64,000 nt of DNA from Amycolatopsis sp. cg9. GTDB lineage: Bacteria > Actinomycetota > Actinomycetes > Mycobacteriales > Pseudonocardiaceae. Position 1 is the first letter of the stretch. The number at the start of each line of letters is the position of its first letter. The stretch lies in the NCBI RefSeq assembly GCF_041346945.1, contig NZ_CP166850.1:2418001-2482000 (forward strand). Reading direction: 5' to 3'. The notes beneath the pieces were generated by a model that ran no database searches, had not been told where the DNA came from, and was given only the letters and a program-made list of their open reading frames with translations. Shown in pieces: positions 33,190 through 41,296 of this stretch. Made by a program: the position numbers and the translations under genes.

Positions 33190-33804
33190 TCAGCCGCCGG
33201 CCGGGGGCGGAACGGGACGAAGGAACCGGATCAGGATCGTCCGGAGGATCGCTTGTTCGGCGGGCAGATCGAGGCCGGCGTCGAGGCTGGCCCGCGAAAT
33301 CATCGCGTCGATCAGCCCGGCGACCCAACCCGCGGCCGCCCGCGGCGCGATCCCGGGGTCGATCAGCCCGGCGGCCTCGGCCCGCTCGACCAGGACGGCC
33401 AGTCCGTCGCGCAAAGCGCCGTCGTTGCGGTGGATCAGCTGGGCGAACTCGTCGTCGCGGGCAGCCTGCGCGGCGGCCTCGAGGACCAGCCGGCCGACCG
33501 CGGGGTGCGCGAGCTGCCCGGCCAGCTCGGCGACGACGTCGAGCAGCGCAGCCAACGGGTCGGCCGCCCTCGCCGCGGCTTCGAGGCGTTCGGCCGTCTC
33601 GACGGCGTCGTCGGTGAAGATCGCCGTGAACACCGCGCGCTTGCTGGGGAAGTAGTGGAAGAGGCTGCCGGAGCTGATGCCCGCCGCGCGGCAGATGTCC
33701 GCGGTCGTCGTCCGCTCGAAGCCCTTCTCGGCGAAGCAGCCGGCCGCGGCGTCGACGATCGCGCGGCGCTTGGCCGCGTGCTTGGCCGGGTCGACGGTCC
33801 TCAT
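33190..33804 (-). CDS. TetR family regulator
   Basis: 204 residues from ATG 33804. The HTH (FAEKGFERTTTADICRAAGI, SSGSLFHYFPSKRAVFTAIF) is canonical. The C-terminal domain is a helical ligand pocket. Its start overlaps the stop of the YqeB-like gene as ATGA, so the two are one operon led by YqeB-like. It ends 18 bases before the GrpE-like start, on the same strand. A weak inverted repeat ACCG/CGGT at 34296-34309 upstream of the YqeB-like gene is its possible operator. Confidence 0.9.
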   Translation of the reverse strand: MRTVDPAKHAAKRRAIVDAAAGCFAEKGFERTTTADICRAAGISSGSLFHYFPSKRAVFTAIFTDDAVETAERLEAAARAADPLAALLDVVAELAGQLAHPAVGRLVLEAAAQAARDDEFAQLIHRNDGALRDGLAVLVERAEAAGLIDPGIAPRAAAGWVAGLIDAMISRASLDAGLDLPAEQAILRTILIRFLRPVPPPAGG

Positions 33805-34280
33805 CGCTCGACCGGCGGGTCGTCGCGCCAGGGGTAGCCGTGTTCGGCGAAGGCGGGGGCCAGTTCGCGACCCGACAGGTCGGTCTTCTCGCGGGCGATC
33901 TCCCGGCCGTCGGTGGTGCGCAGGACGAGCTCCTTGCCGTCCAGGTAGACGGCGTCGAGGTCGGCCTCGATGCGGCGGGTCTTGTCGCCGCGGACCAGCG
34001 TGACGCGGGTCGGGGAGACCGTGACGACCAGGCGATCGCGGGCCCAGACCACCGCGAACACCAGGCCGAGCACCAGCCCGCCGGCGACCGCGGCCAGCGT
34101 CGCCCACGGCTGGGGCAGCTTCGTGAGCACCTTGAACACGCCTTGGAACGGGAACGCGGGCAGGTCGCTGACCCACGCGGCGACGGCCCACACGCCCACG
34201 CCGAGCGCGCCGCCGAGCAGCGGGCAGCCGACCCAGGACCCGGTGCGCAGCCACGACGGCTCGTCGACGGTCGTCTCCAT
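33801..34280 (-). CDS. YqeB-like membrane protein
   Basis: 159 residues from ATG 34280. Two membrane helices (VGCPLLGGALGVGVWAVAAW and ATLAAVAGGLVLGLVFAVVW) are followed by a beta-rich domain VTVSPTRVTLVRGDKTRRIE, DAVYLDGKELVLRTTDGREI, which matches the YqeB family seen in Bacillus and actinobacteria. The C-terminal part ends HGYPWRDDPPVER. The function of the family is not known. It is coupled to the TetR gene by a 4-base overlap. The region before it is AT-rich (TATTATCAG), with a TAATAG on the minus strand only a few bases from the start, suggesting a leaderless transcript. Confidence 0.75.
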   Translation of the reverse strand: METTVDEPSWLRTGSWVGCPLLGGALGVGVWAVAAWVSDLPAFPFQGVFKVLTKLPQPWATLAAVAGGLVLGLVFAVVWARDRLVVTVSPTRVTLVRGDKTRRIEADLDAVYLDGKELVLRTTDGREIAREKTDLSGRELAPAFAEHGYPWRDDPPVER

Positions 34281-34295
34281 GCCGCCTATTATCAG

Positions 34296-34309
34296 ACCGC
34301 GTGCTCGGT
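34296..34309. promoter_or_regulatory. Weak candidate operator of the YqeB-TetR pair
   Basis: ACCG (34296-34299) and CGGT (34306-34309) are inverted repeats around GCGTGCT-like spacer bases, extendable to AGACCG/CGGTTT with one mismatch. It lies 15 bases before the YqeB-like start and next to a -10-like TAATAG on the minus strand. Confidence 0.35.
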
Positions 34310-34324
34310 TTATGAAAGCCGGGG

Positions 34325-34972
34325 TCAGACCAGCTGGGCGATCACGTCGCGGAGCACGGCCTCCAGGCCAGGGCCGTCTTCGGCGAGCCGGGAGGAGACC
34401 AGCAGCTGGTCGTCGGCCGTGCGCAGCCAGATCGACCCGGCGACGGAGATCTCGATGACGTTCAGCCGGAACGGGTAGGCCCGCCGCCCCTGCTTGACCT
34501 CGGCCTCCCGCACCAGCTGGCCGAGCCGCTCGCCGGCCACGATCTGGCGCCGGTAGAAGCCGGGCGCCCACGGGGTGCCGCCCGAAGGCTCGTTCGCCCC
34601 GCGCAGCGCGGGCCCGCGGGCGTTGGCGAAGTGCCGGGCGGCGACGGGACCGAACAGGTCGACCGCCTGCCGCATCGCCGAGCCCTGTTCGAGGGTGGGC
34701 CGGCCGTACCGGGTGCGCGGGCTGCGCGGGTCCGGGTCCTCGCGGCTGCGGAGGGAGGCCAGCAGCTCGGTCCACCACGCGGCCCACTGCTCCTGGACCG
34801 CCGCCCGGTCGATCCCGGCCGGGACGTGCACCGGAACCCGCGGCTCCACCGGCGGCAGCACCTGACCTTCGGAAACGGACAGGGCCAGTGCGTCACGGAT
34901 GTACAGCGCGACGTCGACGTCCGTCTCGCTGCTCCACCCGGCTCGCCAGGATGTCGTGTTTTCCAGTCGCAC
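34325..34972 (-). CDS. Hypothetical protein between dynamin genes
   Basis: 215 residues from GTG 34972; an open frame continues to 35020 but adds unsupported residues. It starts VRLENTTSWRAGW, has an acidic/helical middle part (WAAWWTELLASLRSREDPDP), a stretch FYRRQIVAGERLGQLVREAE and a beta-like end (FRLNVIEISVAGSIWLRTAD, DQLLVSSRLAED). No signal peptide or membrane helix is seen, and no family is recognised. It is co-directional with the dynamin-like gene 60 bases upstream, so it probably belongs to that operon. Confidence 0.75.
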   Translation of the reverse strand: MRLENTTSWRAGWSSETDVDVALYIRDALALSVSEGQVLPPVEPRVPVHVPAGIDRAAVQEQWAAWWTELLASLRSREDPDPRSPRTRYGRPTLEQGSAMRQAVDLFGPVAARHFANARGPALRGANEPSGGTPWAPGFYRRQIVAGERLGQLVREAEVKQGRRAYPFRLNVIEISVAGSIWLRTADDQLLVSSRLAEDGPGLEAVLRDVIAQLV

Positions 34973-35032
34973 GTTTCCCAGAGTACGCGGGAAAAGGGGG
35001 TGACCAGGGAAAGTCGGCAACCAGAAACAAAC

Positions 35033-36592
35033 TCAGGCTTCGCGCACTTGCTGCCACATCAGGAAGTACGCCCGGTGCACGACGTGCGCGACGCGGCTCT
35101 GGGCCGGCGTCGCGCCGAAGGACGCGAAGGACCGCCACCAGCCCGCGCGTTCGAGGGCGTGCGCGGCCAGCTCCGGCCGCGGGGCGCCGGGCTTGCCGAG
35201 CTGCGCGCCGATGTCGGCGTTGCTGCCCACCCGGAGCACCTCTTCGGACAGGTCCTCAGGCATGTCGACCGCGCCGGACGCGACCAGCGTCAGCGCTTCG
35301 AGCAGCCGCAGCTGGTGGGCTTCGGGCTTGGCGAGCAGCACTTCGATGGCGTCGTGGACGCGCTGGCGCTCGGCCGGGTCGGCCGACGCGTGCGCGAGCG
35401 CGGTGACGGACGCGAGGGCGGCGGCCGCCTTGATGCCGTCGGCGCGGGCGGCGAACACGATCGACAGCCGCTGCCGCACCGCTTCCAGGCCGGACGCGTC
35501 GAGCAGCGACCGCCGCAGCGCGCCCGCGGTCAGCTCCGGTTCCTTGCGGATGGCCTCGACGGCGTGGGAGACGCCGAACAGGTCCAGCTTCTCCAGCAGC
35601 CGAAGGCGCGTGCCCGACGGGACGTCGCACTCCCAGCTGGTGAAGATGTCGGCCGAGATCAGCATGGTCTGCAGGATGTCGTCGTCGAGCTCGGCGAGCT
35701 GCCGCAGCGCCTCGGCGTCGGCGGAGGTGAAGCCGCCGGACTCGGCCGACTCGGCGATCAGCCCGATCACCGGCAGCACGTCGGCCACGCGCGGCTTCAG
35801 CGTCGACGCCTGCTTCTCGGCCAGCAGCGTCGCGGCCTTCCAGACGTCGCCGCCGGACCCCTCGACCGACTCGGGCGTGATGGTGTCGGCCTTGTTCAGC
35901 ACGGCGATCGCGTTGACCGGGCCGGCTTCGCGGCTCGCCGTGGCCGCGGTGAACGCGGCGAGCGCCTGCTGGTCGTCCGCGCGGACGCCCTGGGTGACGA
36001 CGTACAGCACGGCTTCGGCACCGGCGACGGCGTTGCGCGAGGTGTCGTCGAGCTCGTCCGAGCCCTCTTCGTCCTCGTCGTCCTTGCGGTGCTTCGCGGC
36101 GCCCAGGAGCTGCTCGGTGCGGGACACCGAAGCGGCGTCGAGCGACCCGAGGCCCGGGGTGTCGATCACCGTCATGCCCTGCAGGACGGCGTTGGTCAGG
36201 TACGCCTCGATGTGCGACACCTTTTCGATGTCGACGCCGAGCTCGGCGGGGATCATCCCGTCGGCGGCGAAGGGGAGCACCTGCTTGCGGCCGTCGGTGA
36301 AGACGATCTCGACGCGGTCCACCGTGCCGTACTGGAACCGGGTCACCAGCCGCGTGCACTCGCCGATGTCGGTCGGCGCGACCCGGCGCCCGATCAGCGC
36401 GTTGACCAGCGTGGACTTGCCGGACTTGATCCGGCCGGCGACGGCCACCTGCAGCGGCGCGCCGAGCCGGCGCAGCACCTCGGCGAACCCGGCGGCGGTG
36501 CGCGCCGAGACCTGCGACTGCAGGCGGTGGCACAGGTTGGCCACCGACATCGACAGCGGACCCGCGAGCCGGCCCTGCTCCGGTGACGTCAC
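35033..36592 (-). CDS. Dynamin-like GTPase without membrane hairpin (IniC-like)
   Basis: 519 residues from GTG 36592; ATG 36550 would drop 14 residues. The GTPase domain has G1 GRIKSGKS (53-60), IGECTRLVTRFQYG switch I, G3 DTPGLGSLD and G4 LNKAD, with an acidic insert (RKDDEDEEGSDELDD). The rest is helical. There is no clear membrane helix, unlike the partner at 30947. In mycobacteria iniA and iniC code for such a pair, induced by cell-wall drugs; here they are split by five other minus-strand genes. The likely role is membrane maintenance or repair together with the partner (inference). Confidence 0.85.
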   Translation of the reverse strand: MTSPEQGRLAGPLSMSVANLCHRLQSQVSARTAAGFAEVLRRLGAPLQVAVAGRIKSGKSTLVNALIGRRVAPTDIGECTRLVTRFQYGTVDRVEIVFTDGRKQVLPFAADGMIPAELGVDIEKVSHIEAYLTNAVLQGMTVIDTPGLGSLDAASVSRTEQLLGAAKHRKDDEDEEGSDELDDTSRNAVAGAEAVLYVVTQGVRADDQQALAAFTAATASREAGPVNAIAVLNKADTITPESVEGSGGDVWKAATLLAEKQASTLKPRVADVLPVIGLIAESAESGGFTSADAEALRQLAELDDDILQTMLISADIFTSWECDVPSGTRLRLLEKLDLFGVSHAVEAIRKEPELTAGALRRSLLDASGLEAVRQRLSIVFAARADGIKAAAALASVTALAHASADPAERQRVHDAIEVLLAKPEAHQLRLLEALTLVASGAVDMPEDLSEEVLRVGSNADIGAQLGKPGAPRPELAAHALERAGWWRSFASFGATPAQSRVAHVVHRAYFLMWQQVREA

Positions 36593-36718
36593 GGCCCCCA
36601 GCCCTCTCGTCGTAGCGACAACCCCGTGAATCGTGCCATGTCCCTCATCCGAAGGTCGCACCCAAGGTGGTACCGCCGACCGACGCGCGGCCGCCACCCC
36701 GGGACCTAGTGTTGTCTG

Positions 36719-37909
36719 GTGCGACGGCTGAGCCTCTGGATGCGTGCCCACCCCATGGCGGGCGACACGGTGCTGGCCGTCCTGCTCGGCCTGGTCGACA
36801 TGCTGCTCTTCGTCGCCGACGGCCTGGCCGAAATCGCCGAGCTGCCGCCCTGGTACATCGCCGTGCCGGTGAACGTCGCGATGGTGGTGCCGCTGGTGTT
36901 CCGGCGGAAGTCGCCGCTGTGGTCGGCCTACGTCGTGCTGGTGATCAGCGTCGTGCACGCAACGCTGCAGCTCGGTGTCGCCAGCGTCGCCGGCCTCGCG
37001 ATGAGCATCTATTCGGTGGTCGTCTACGCCGGGCGGCGGCAGGGGCTGGTGTTCGTCGGCGCGGTGATCGTCTCGTCGGCCCTGCAGCTGGCGCTGGACC
37101 AGACGGACGAGCTGTTCATCTCGGTGCTGTTCCTCGCGTTCGGCATCGCCCTGTGCTGGACGCTCGGCGAGTTCGTCGGGGCCCGGCGCGCCTACGACGT
37201 GGAAGTGGAGGCCAGGTTGCACCTGCTCGAGACCGAACGGGACCAGGCCACCCGGATCGCGGTGGCGGAGGAGCGCGGGCGGATCGCGCGCGAGCTGCAC
37301 GACGTCGTCGCGCACGCGGTGAGCGTGATGGTGGTGCAGGCCGACGGCGCTTCGTACGCGCTGGAGAGCAACCCCGACCTCGCCCGGCGGGCCCTGCAAA
37401 CGATTTCCGAGACCGGCCGCGGCGCGCTCGGGGAGCTGCGGCGCCTGCTCGACGTGCTGCGCAGCGACGACGCGGACGGCGAGCCGCGCGTCCCGCAGCC
37501 GGACGCGCACGCCCTCGCCGAGCTGGCCGAGCGGATGCGGACCGCCGGCGTGCCGGTGGAGCTGGAGACCAACGAGCTCGGCGACCTGCCGGCCGGCGTC
37601 TCGCTGGGGATCTACCGGATCGTCCAGGAGTCGCTGACCAACACGCTCAAGCACGCCGGCCGCGGCGCGACGGCGTCGGTGCGGGTGCTCCGGACCGGCG
37701 ACCTGGTCGAGGTGCTGGTGTCCGACGACGGCGCGGGCCGCGTCCCCCAGCTCGCCGCGACCGGTGCTTCGCAACGCCTGCCGGGCGGCAACGGCTTGAT
37801 CGGCATGCGCGAGCGCGCGCACGTCTACGGCGGCACGTTGGAAGTGGGCCCGGCTCCGGGCGGTGGGTGGCAGGTCCGCGCGGCCCTGCCGGTTAGGTTG
37901 GACAAGTGA
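36719..37909 (+). CDS. Sensor histidine kinase (DesK/NarX-type, HisKA_3)
   Basis: 396 residues from GTG 36719. Four to five membrane helices form the N-terminal half with almost no extracellular loops, as in DesK-like sensors. The phosphorylated histidine is H194 in RIARELHDVVAHAVSVM (HisKA_3). The ATPase domain has ESLTNTLKHA (N box), DDGAG and NGLIGMRERA. The GTG start is close behind a weak TAGTGT -10-like stretch, so leaderless translation is possible. Its stop overlaps the response regulator start as GTGA. The signal and target are not evident. Confidence 0.92.
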   Translation: MRRLSLWMRAHPMAGDTVLAVLLGLVDMLLFVADGLAEIAELPPWYIAVPVNVAMVVPLVFRRKSPLWSAYVVLVISVVHATLQLGVASVAGLAMSIYSVVVYAGRRQGLVFVGAVIVSSALQLALDQTDELFISVLFLAFGIALCWTLGEFVGARRAYDVEVEARLHLLETERDQATRIAVAEERGRIARELHDVVAHAVSVMVVQADGASYALESNPDLARRALQTISETGRGALGELRRLLDVLRSDDADGEPRVPQPDAHALAELAERMRTAGVPVELETNELGDLPAGVSLGIYRIVQESLTNTLKHAGRGATASVRVLRTGDLVEVLVSDDGAGRVPQLAATGASQRLPGGNGLIGMRERAHVYGGTLEVGPAPGGGWQVRAALPVRLDK

Positions 37910-38562
37910 TCCGTGTGGTGGTCGTCGACGACCAGGAACTAATGCGCGTCGGCTTCCGGATGGTGCTCGGCGCGCAGGCCGACATCGACGTCGTCGGCGA
38001 GGCGGGCGACGGCGCACAGGCGATAAAGCTGGCCGAGGAACTGCGCCCCGACGTCGTGCTGATGGACGTCCGGATGCCGGTGCTCGACGGCGTCGAGGCG
38101 ACCAAGCGGATCGTCGCCGACGGCACGGCGAGGGTGCTCGTGATGACGACGTTCGACCTCGACGAGTACGTCTACGCGGCGCTGCAGGGCGGGGCGAGCG
38201 GGTTCCTCCTCAAGGACACCCAGCCCGACCACCTGGTGTCGGCGCTGCGGGCGGTCGCTTCGGGCGACGCGGTGGTCTCGCCGTCGGTGACCCGCCGCCT
38301 GCTCGACCGCTTCGTCGGCGCCGGCGGCCCGCCGATGCGGGACACCGCGGAGCTGGACGTGCTGACCGACCGCGAGCGCGAGGTGCTCGTGCTGATCGCG
38401 AAGGGCATGTCGAACCTGGAGATCGCCGAAGCGCTGTTCCTTTCGGAGGCGACGGTGAAGACGCACGTCGGGCGGATCCTGGCGAAGCTGGAGCTGCGGG
38501 ACCGGGTGCAGGCCGTGGTGCTGGCCTACGAAACCGGCCTCGCCCGCCCCGGCCTCGCCTGA
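37906..38562 (+). CDS. LuxR/NarL family response regulator
   Basis: 218 residues. The receiver domain has the acidic pair D8-D9, the phosphorylated D54 in VVLMDVRMPVLDG, T/S and K110-like FLLKDTQPD. The C-terminal GerE/LuxR HTH reads LTDREREVLVLIAKGMSNLE then IAEALFLSEATVKTHV. Its start overlaps the kinase stop, so the two form a two-component system. Targets are unknown; the duplicated ABC transporter at 41297 is the nearest likely one, but no shared operator was found. A palindromic repeat of the CACTTTCACGTGAAAGTG family follows six bases after the stop. Confidence 0.92.
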   Translation: MIRVVVVDDQELMRVGFRMVLGAQADIDVVGEAGDGAQAIKLAEELRPDVVLMDVRMPVLDGVEATKRIVADGTARVLVMTTFDLDEYVYAALQGGASGFLLKDTQPDHLVSALRAVASGDAVVSPSVTRRLLDRFVGAGGPPMRDTAELDVLTDREREVLVLIAKGMSNLEIAEALFLSEATVKTHVGRILAKLELRDRVQAVVLAYETGLARPGLA

Positions 38563-38563
38563 C

Positions 38564-39454
38564 TCAAGCCGCACTTTCACGTGAAAGTGCGGCCCGGACC
38601 GACGCCACCACCGCCTTCGGCTTCTCGTAGAGCTCGGCTTTCGTCACGATGACGAAGTCCCAGCCCAACGCGCGGATCGCGGCTCGGCGCGCCTCGTCGC
38701 GCCGCGGCTGGTCACCGTCACGATGCCAGTCGCCGTCGTACTCCACCGCGAGCTTCTGCTCGGAGAAGGCGAGGTCCAACCGGCCCGCGAACATGCCCTG
38801 CTCGTCGAAGACCTGAACCTGCGGGTCGGGGACGAGGCCGGCCACGGTCAGCCAGACCCGCAGCTCGGACTCGGGGATGCTTTCCGAACGGGGGTCGGCG
38901 AGTTGGAGGGCCCTCTTCGCGCGAACGATCCCGTTGTCGCGACGGTTCTTCAGGTAGTCCTTCAGCACCGGCGCATCCACCTCGCCGGCCCGGAGCAGGG
39001 CGTCGAGGTAACCGACAACCCTTGGCAGCGAGCGATGCAGCTTCGTGTTGGTCAGGATGTCCAGGACGAAGCGTGGCGATGAGGCCAGGCGAACTTCCTG
39101 CCACGGTTCGCTGTCGATGCGTCCTCGGCTGGTCCGCCGGACGTGCACGCCGTCCTGCATGTCGAACAGCACGCTCTCGGGCAGGACGAACTCGACCGGG
39201 TCATGCGTCCCGACCAGCTCCACCCCACGAATCGCCGCGGCGGAGCACCCGGTGAGAACCGCGCGCGACGGCGCGAGCAGTGCGGCGGCTCGACATCGCA
39301 GAACATGCGTGACCGGGACCGTCGAAGCCACGTATACGTTGCGGAAAAGCCTGGTGAAGAGCGGAGATCGCAGGTCCGTCTTGGTCACCGCTCCCTCGGC
39401 GATGGCGTGGCTGCCCAGAAACGGCTGGGAAAACTCGGCGTTTGCGAAGGACAC
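38564..39454 (-). CDS. DUF559-domain protein with AbiEi-like N-terminus
   Basis: 296 residues from ATG 39454. The N-terminal part (about 1-110) looks like the winged helix of AbiEi-type antitoxins (VTKTDLRSPLFTRLFRNVYV). The C-terminal part is a DUF559/Vsr-like endonuclease fold with LDLAFSEQKLAVEYDGDWH, RRAAIRALGWDFVIVTKAEL. Such proteins are frequent in actinobacteria and unassigned. Its last nine codons and stop lie inside a palindromic repeat (38568-38593), giving the C-terminus ALSRESAA. It runs opposite to the response regulator with two bases between stops. Confidence 0.75.
   Translation of the reverse strand: MSFANAEFSQPFLGSHAIAEGAVTKTDLRSPLFTRLFRNVYVASTVPVTHVLRCRAAALLAPSRAVLTGCSAAAIRGVELVGTHDPVEFVLPESVLFDMQDGVHVRRTSRGRIDSEPWQEVRLASSPRFVLDILTNTKLHRSLPRVVGYLDALLRAGEVDAPVLKDYLKNRRDNGIVRAKRALQLADPRSESIPESELRVWLTVAGLVPDPQVQVFDEQGMFAGRLDLAFSEQKLAVEYDGDWHRDGDQPRRDEARRAAIRALGWDFVIVTKAELYEKPKAVVASVRAALSRESAA
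38568..38593. repeat. Palindromic interspersed repeat, copy 1 (26-bp perfect palindrome)
   Basis: The core GCACTTTCACGTGAAAGTGC is extended on both sides to a 26-bp perfect palindrome. It sits between the convergent response regulator and DUF559 gene and encodes the end of the latter. As RNA it would be a very strong 13-bp hairpin in both directions, so it may act as a terminator. Confidence 0.9.
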
Positions 39455-39543
39455 GCCCCGAGCATGCCGCGCGCCCCGCCGCCCACGACCGCCCCAAGAT
39501 CAACTTCCCCCAGTTGTCCACACCCCCACCCACTTGTGCACAA

Positions 39544-39569
39544 CCCGCACTTTCACGTGAAAGTGCGGG
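39544..39569. repeat. Palindromic interspersed repeat, copy 2 (26-bp perfect palindrome)
   Basis: Same 20-bp core, with CCC/GGG extensions (39544-39569). It lies 90 bases upstream of the DUF559 start and before copy 3. Outside any credible gene. Confidence 0.9.
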
Positions 39570-39579
39570 CCCCAGGACG

Positions 39580-39599
39580 GCACTTTCACGTGAAAGTGC
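39580..39599. repeat. Palindromic interspersed repeat, copy 3 (20-bp perfect palindrome)
   Basis: Core only (39580-39599), ten bases after copy 2. It lies just before the stop codon of the SDR gene at 39604, so it may end that transcript. Confidence 0.9.
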
Positions 39600-39603
39600 G
39601 GGG

Positions 39604-40515
39604 TTAGCGGAAGTCGTCTGGTGGGGTGGTTGCTGGGTCCTTGCCCGCGTTGCGGACTTCGGTGATCCAGCGGCCGAAGTCCGGGCGGTCGCCGTCGATG
39701 TCGGTGTAGCCGTACTCCTTCATCAGGGTCCACGACGCCAGCGTCTGGCCGGCGAAGCGGGCGACGTCGGCGTCCTGTGCCAGGGCCGCGACGCCGCGGG
39801 CCAGCAGGTACGGCGTCTCGGAGATCTTGAAGTCGACCGGGGCGAGCTTGCCGACCGCGTCGCGCCAGTTGGCCTCGGTGACCTCGAAGTGGTCGAGCAT
39901 CGACTCCGAACGCAGGAAGCCCGGGGTCACCGCGAGGCCGACGCAGTCGTTCTTCTTCAGCTCCACGCCGAGGGCCCGGCCGAGCGCGCGGATGCCGCAC
40001 TTGGCCAGGTAGTACGGCAGGCCGGCGCCGACGTAGTCGTCGTTGTCGCCGTCGGTGACCTCGAGGACCAGGCCGCGGCGGGCGACCACCAGCGGCAGCA
40101 GCTTGTGCAGTGCGATGAGGTGGGTGTCCAGCGCGTTGTGCGTCAGCTTCAGCGCGTCTTCCAGCGGCGTCTCCCAGAAGGGCGCGTCGAAGTGGAAGTA
40201 CATGTCGCCGCCCCAGACGTCGTCGACCAGGACGTCGATTCCGTCCACTTCGGACTCGATGCGCGCCTTCAGTGCGTCCACATCGGACACCGACGTGAAG
40301 TCGCAGCGGACGACCACGGCCTTGCCGCCCGCCGCCTCGACCAGTTCGCCCGTCTCTTCGATGGTCTCCGAGCGCTTCATCGGTGACGTCGTTTCGCGCG
40401 TCGTGCGGCCGGTGACGTACACCGTCGCGCCCGCGCGGCCCAGTTCCACCGCGATCGCCCGGCCGCAGCCCCGGGTCGCCCCGGTGACCACGGCGACCTT
40501 GCCCGCCAGACTCAT
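39604..40515 (-). CDS. Short-chain dehydrogenase/reductase, atypical catalytic site
   Basis: 303 residues from ATG 40515 with GGGAGG at good distance. The Rossmann domain has TGATRGCG and VVVRCDFTSVSDVDAL. The YxxxK pair is present in AGLPYYLAKCGIRALG, but the usual catalytic serine position reads LEVTDGDND, with no Ser. The segment GGDMYFHFDAPFWETPLEDA is typical of a branch of longer SDRs. The ATG overlaps the TetR stop as ATGA, so the SDR is the target of that regulator. Substrate unknown; the missing Ser may mean altered activity. Confidence 0.87.
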   Translation of the reverse strand: MSLAGKVAVVTGATRGCGRAIAVELGRAGATVYVTGRTTRETTSPMKRSETIEETGELVEAAGGKAVVVRCDFTSVSDVDALKARIESEVDGIDVLVDDVWGGDMYFHFDAPFWETPLEDALKLTHNALDTHLIALHKLLPLVVARRGLVLEVTDGDNDDYVGAGLPYYLAKCGIRALGRALGVELKKNDCVGLAVTPGFLRSESMLDHFEVTEANWRDAVGKLAPVDFKISETPYLLARGVAALAQDADVARFAGQTLASWTLMKEYGYTDIDGDRPDFGRWITEVRNAGKDPATTPPDDFR

Positions 40516-41099
40516 GCGTCCTCCCGTTCCCGCCACGCGGAAAGCACCGCGTCGACGTCCTCCGCCAGCCGGTCGGCCAGCCGCCCGTGCGGCCGGATCG
40601 ACCAGTCGATCGACACCCCGTTGATCACGCCGAGCACCGCGCGCGCGGCCCGTGGCACGCTCGGGGCGTGCGGCAACGAAGGAGCCGCCGCCAGCACGAG
40701 CCGCCGCAGTTCTTCTTCGACCGCCGTGAAGTGCTCGCCCAGCAGCGACCGCAGCACCGGGTCGCCGATGTCCACGCCGAGCTGCCCAAGGTGGTTCGCC
40801 GCTTCTTCGGCGTCACCCAGCACCGCGTAGACCGCCACCGCCGCGGCGCGCAGGCCGTCGACCGGGTCGGGCACGCGCTCGGCGCACTCCCGCATCTGCT
40901 CGACCGCCCGCCGCGTGGCCCGCCGGCTCATCGCCTGCAGCAGGCCGCTCTTCGAGCCGAACCGCTGCGCGACCGTGCCGACCGAGACGCCCGCCTCCGC
41001 GGCCACCTGGGCCAGCGTGAAACCGGGGCCGCAATGGCCGATCACGGTCTCCGCCGCGCTCAGCAGCCGTTCGTCGGTGATGCTCCTCGGCCGGGCCAC
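40512..41099 (-). CDS. TetR family regulator of the SDR gene
   Basis: 195 residues from GTG 41099. The HTH is FTLAQVAAEAGVSVGTVAQR then FGSKSGLLQAMSRRA. The C-terminal part is helical. The start is one base after an almost perfect 12-bp inverted repeat (41101-41128), which must be the operator of a leaderless, autorepressed TetR-SDR operon. The stop overlaps the SDR start. Confidence 0.9.
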   Translation of the reverse strand: MARPRSITDERLLSAAETVIGHCGPGFTLAQVAAEAGVSVGTVAQRFGSKSGLLQAMSRRATRRAVEQMRECAERVPDPVDGLRAAAVAVYAVLGDAEEAANHLGQLGVDIGDPVLRSLLGEHFTAVEEELRRLVLAAAPSLPHAPSVPRAARAVLGVINGVSIDWSIRPHGRLADRLAEDVDAVLSAWREREDA

Positions 41100-41100
41100 C

Positions 41101-41128
41101 CCATTATTGAACCACAGTTCATTAATGG
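41101..41128. promoter_or_regulatory. TetR operator, 12-bp inverted repeat
   Basis: CCATTATTGAAC (41101-41112) and GTTCATTAATGG (41117-41128) are inverted repeats with one mismatch and a 4-base spacer. It is AT-rich against its surroundings and ends at the start codon of the TetR gene, so it should cover its promoter. Confidence 0.75.
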
Positions 41129-41296
41129 TGGCGAATCAGGGTCGCCTCAGGGTCATCACGGATCGCGCATCGGCCGAAGAGCCAGCAAGGTACTACTCAG
41201 GTAGGGGGACCGGTTCGGTCTACAGGGTGACGCGCGAAGGGCCTCCGACCCGCGACGATGAACGCGTCGTAAGCGAGGGGCGGAAGAGGAGAAGCC

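Noticed and set aside
36719..38562. The two-component system as regulator of the tandem ABC transporter at 41297
   Set aside because: The DUF559, SDR and TetR genes lie between, and no common operator was found; the link is left open.
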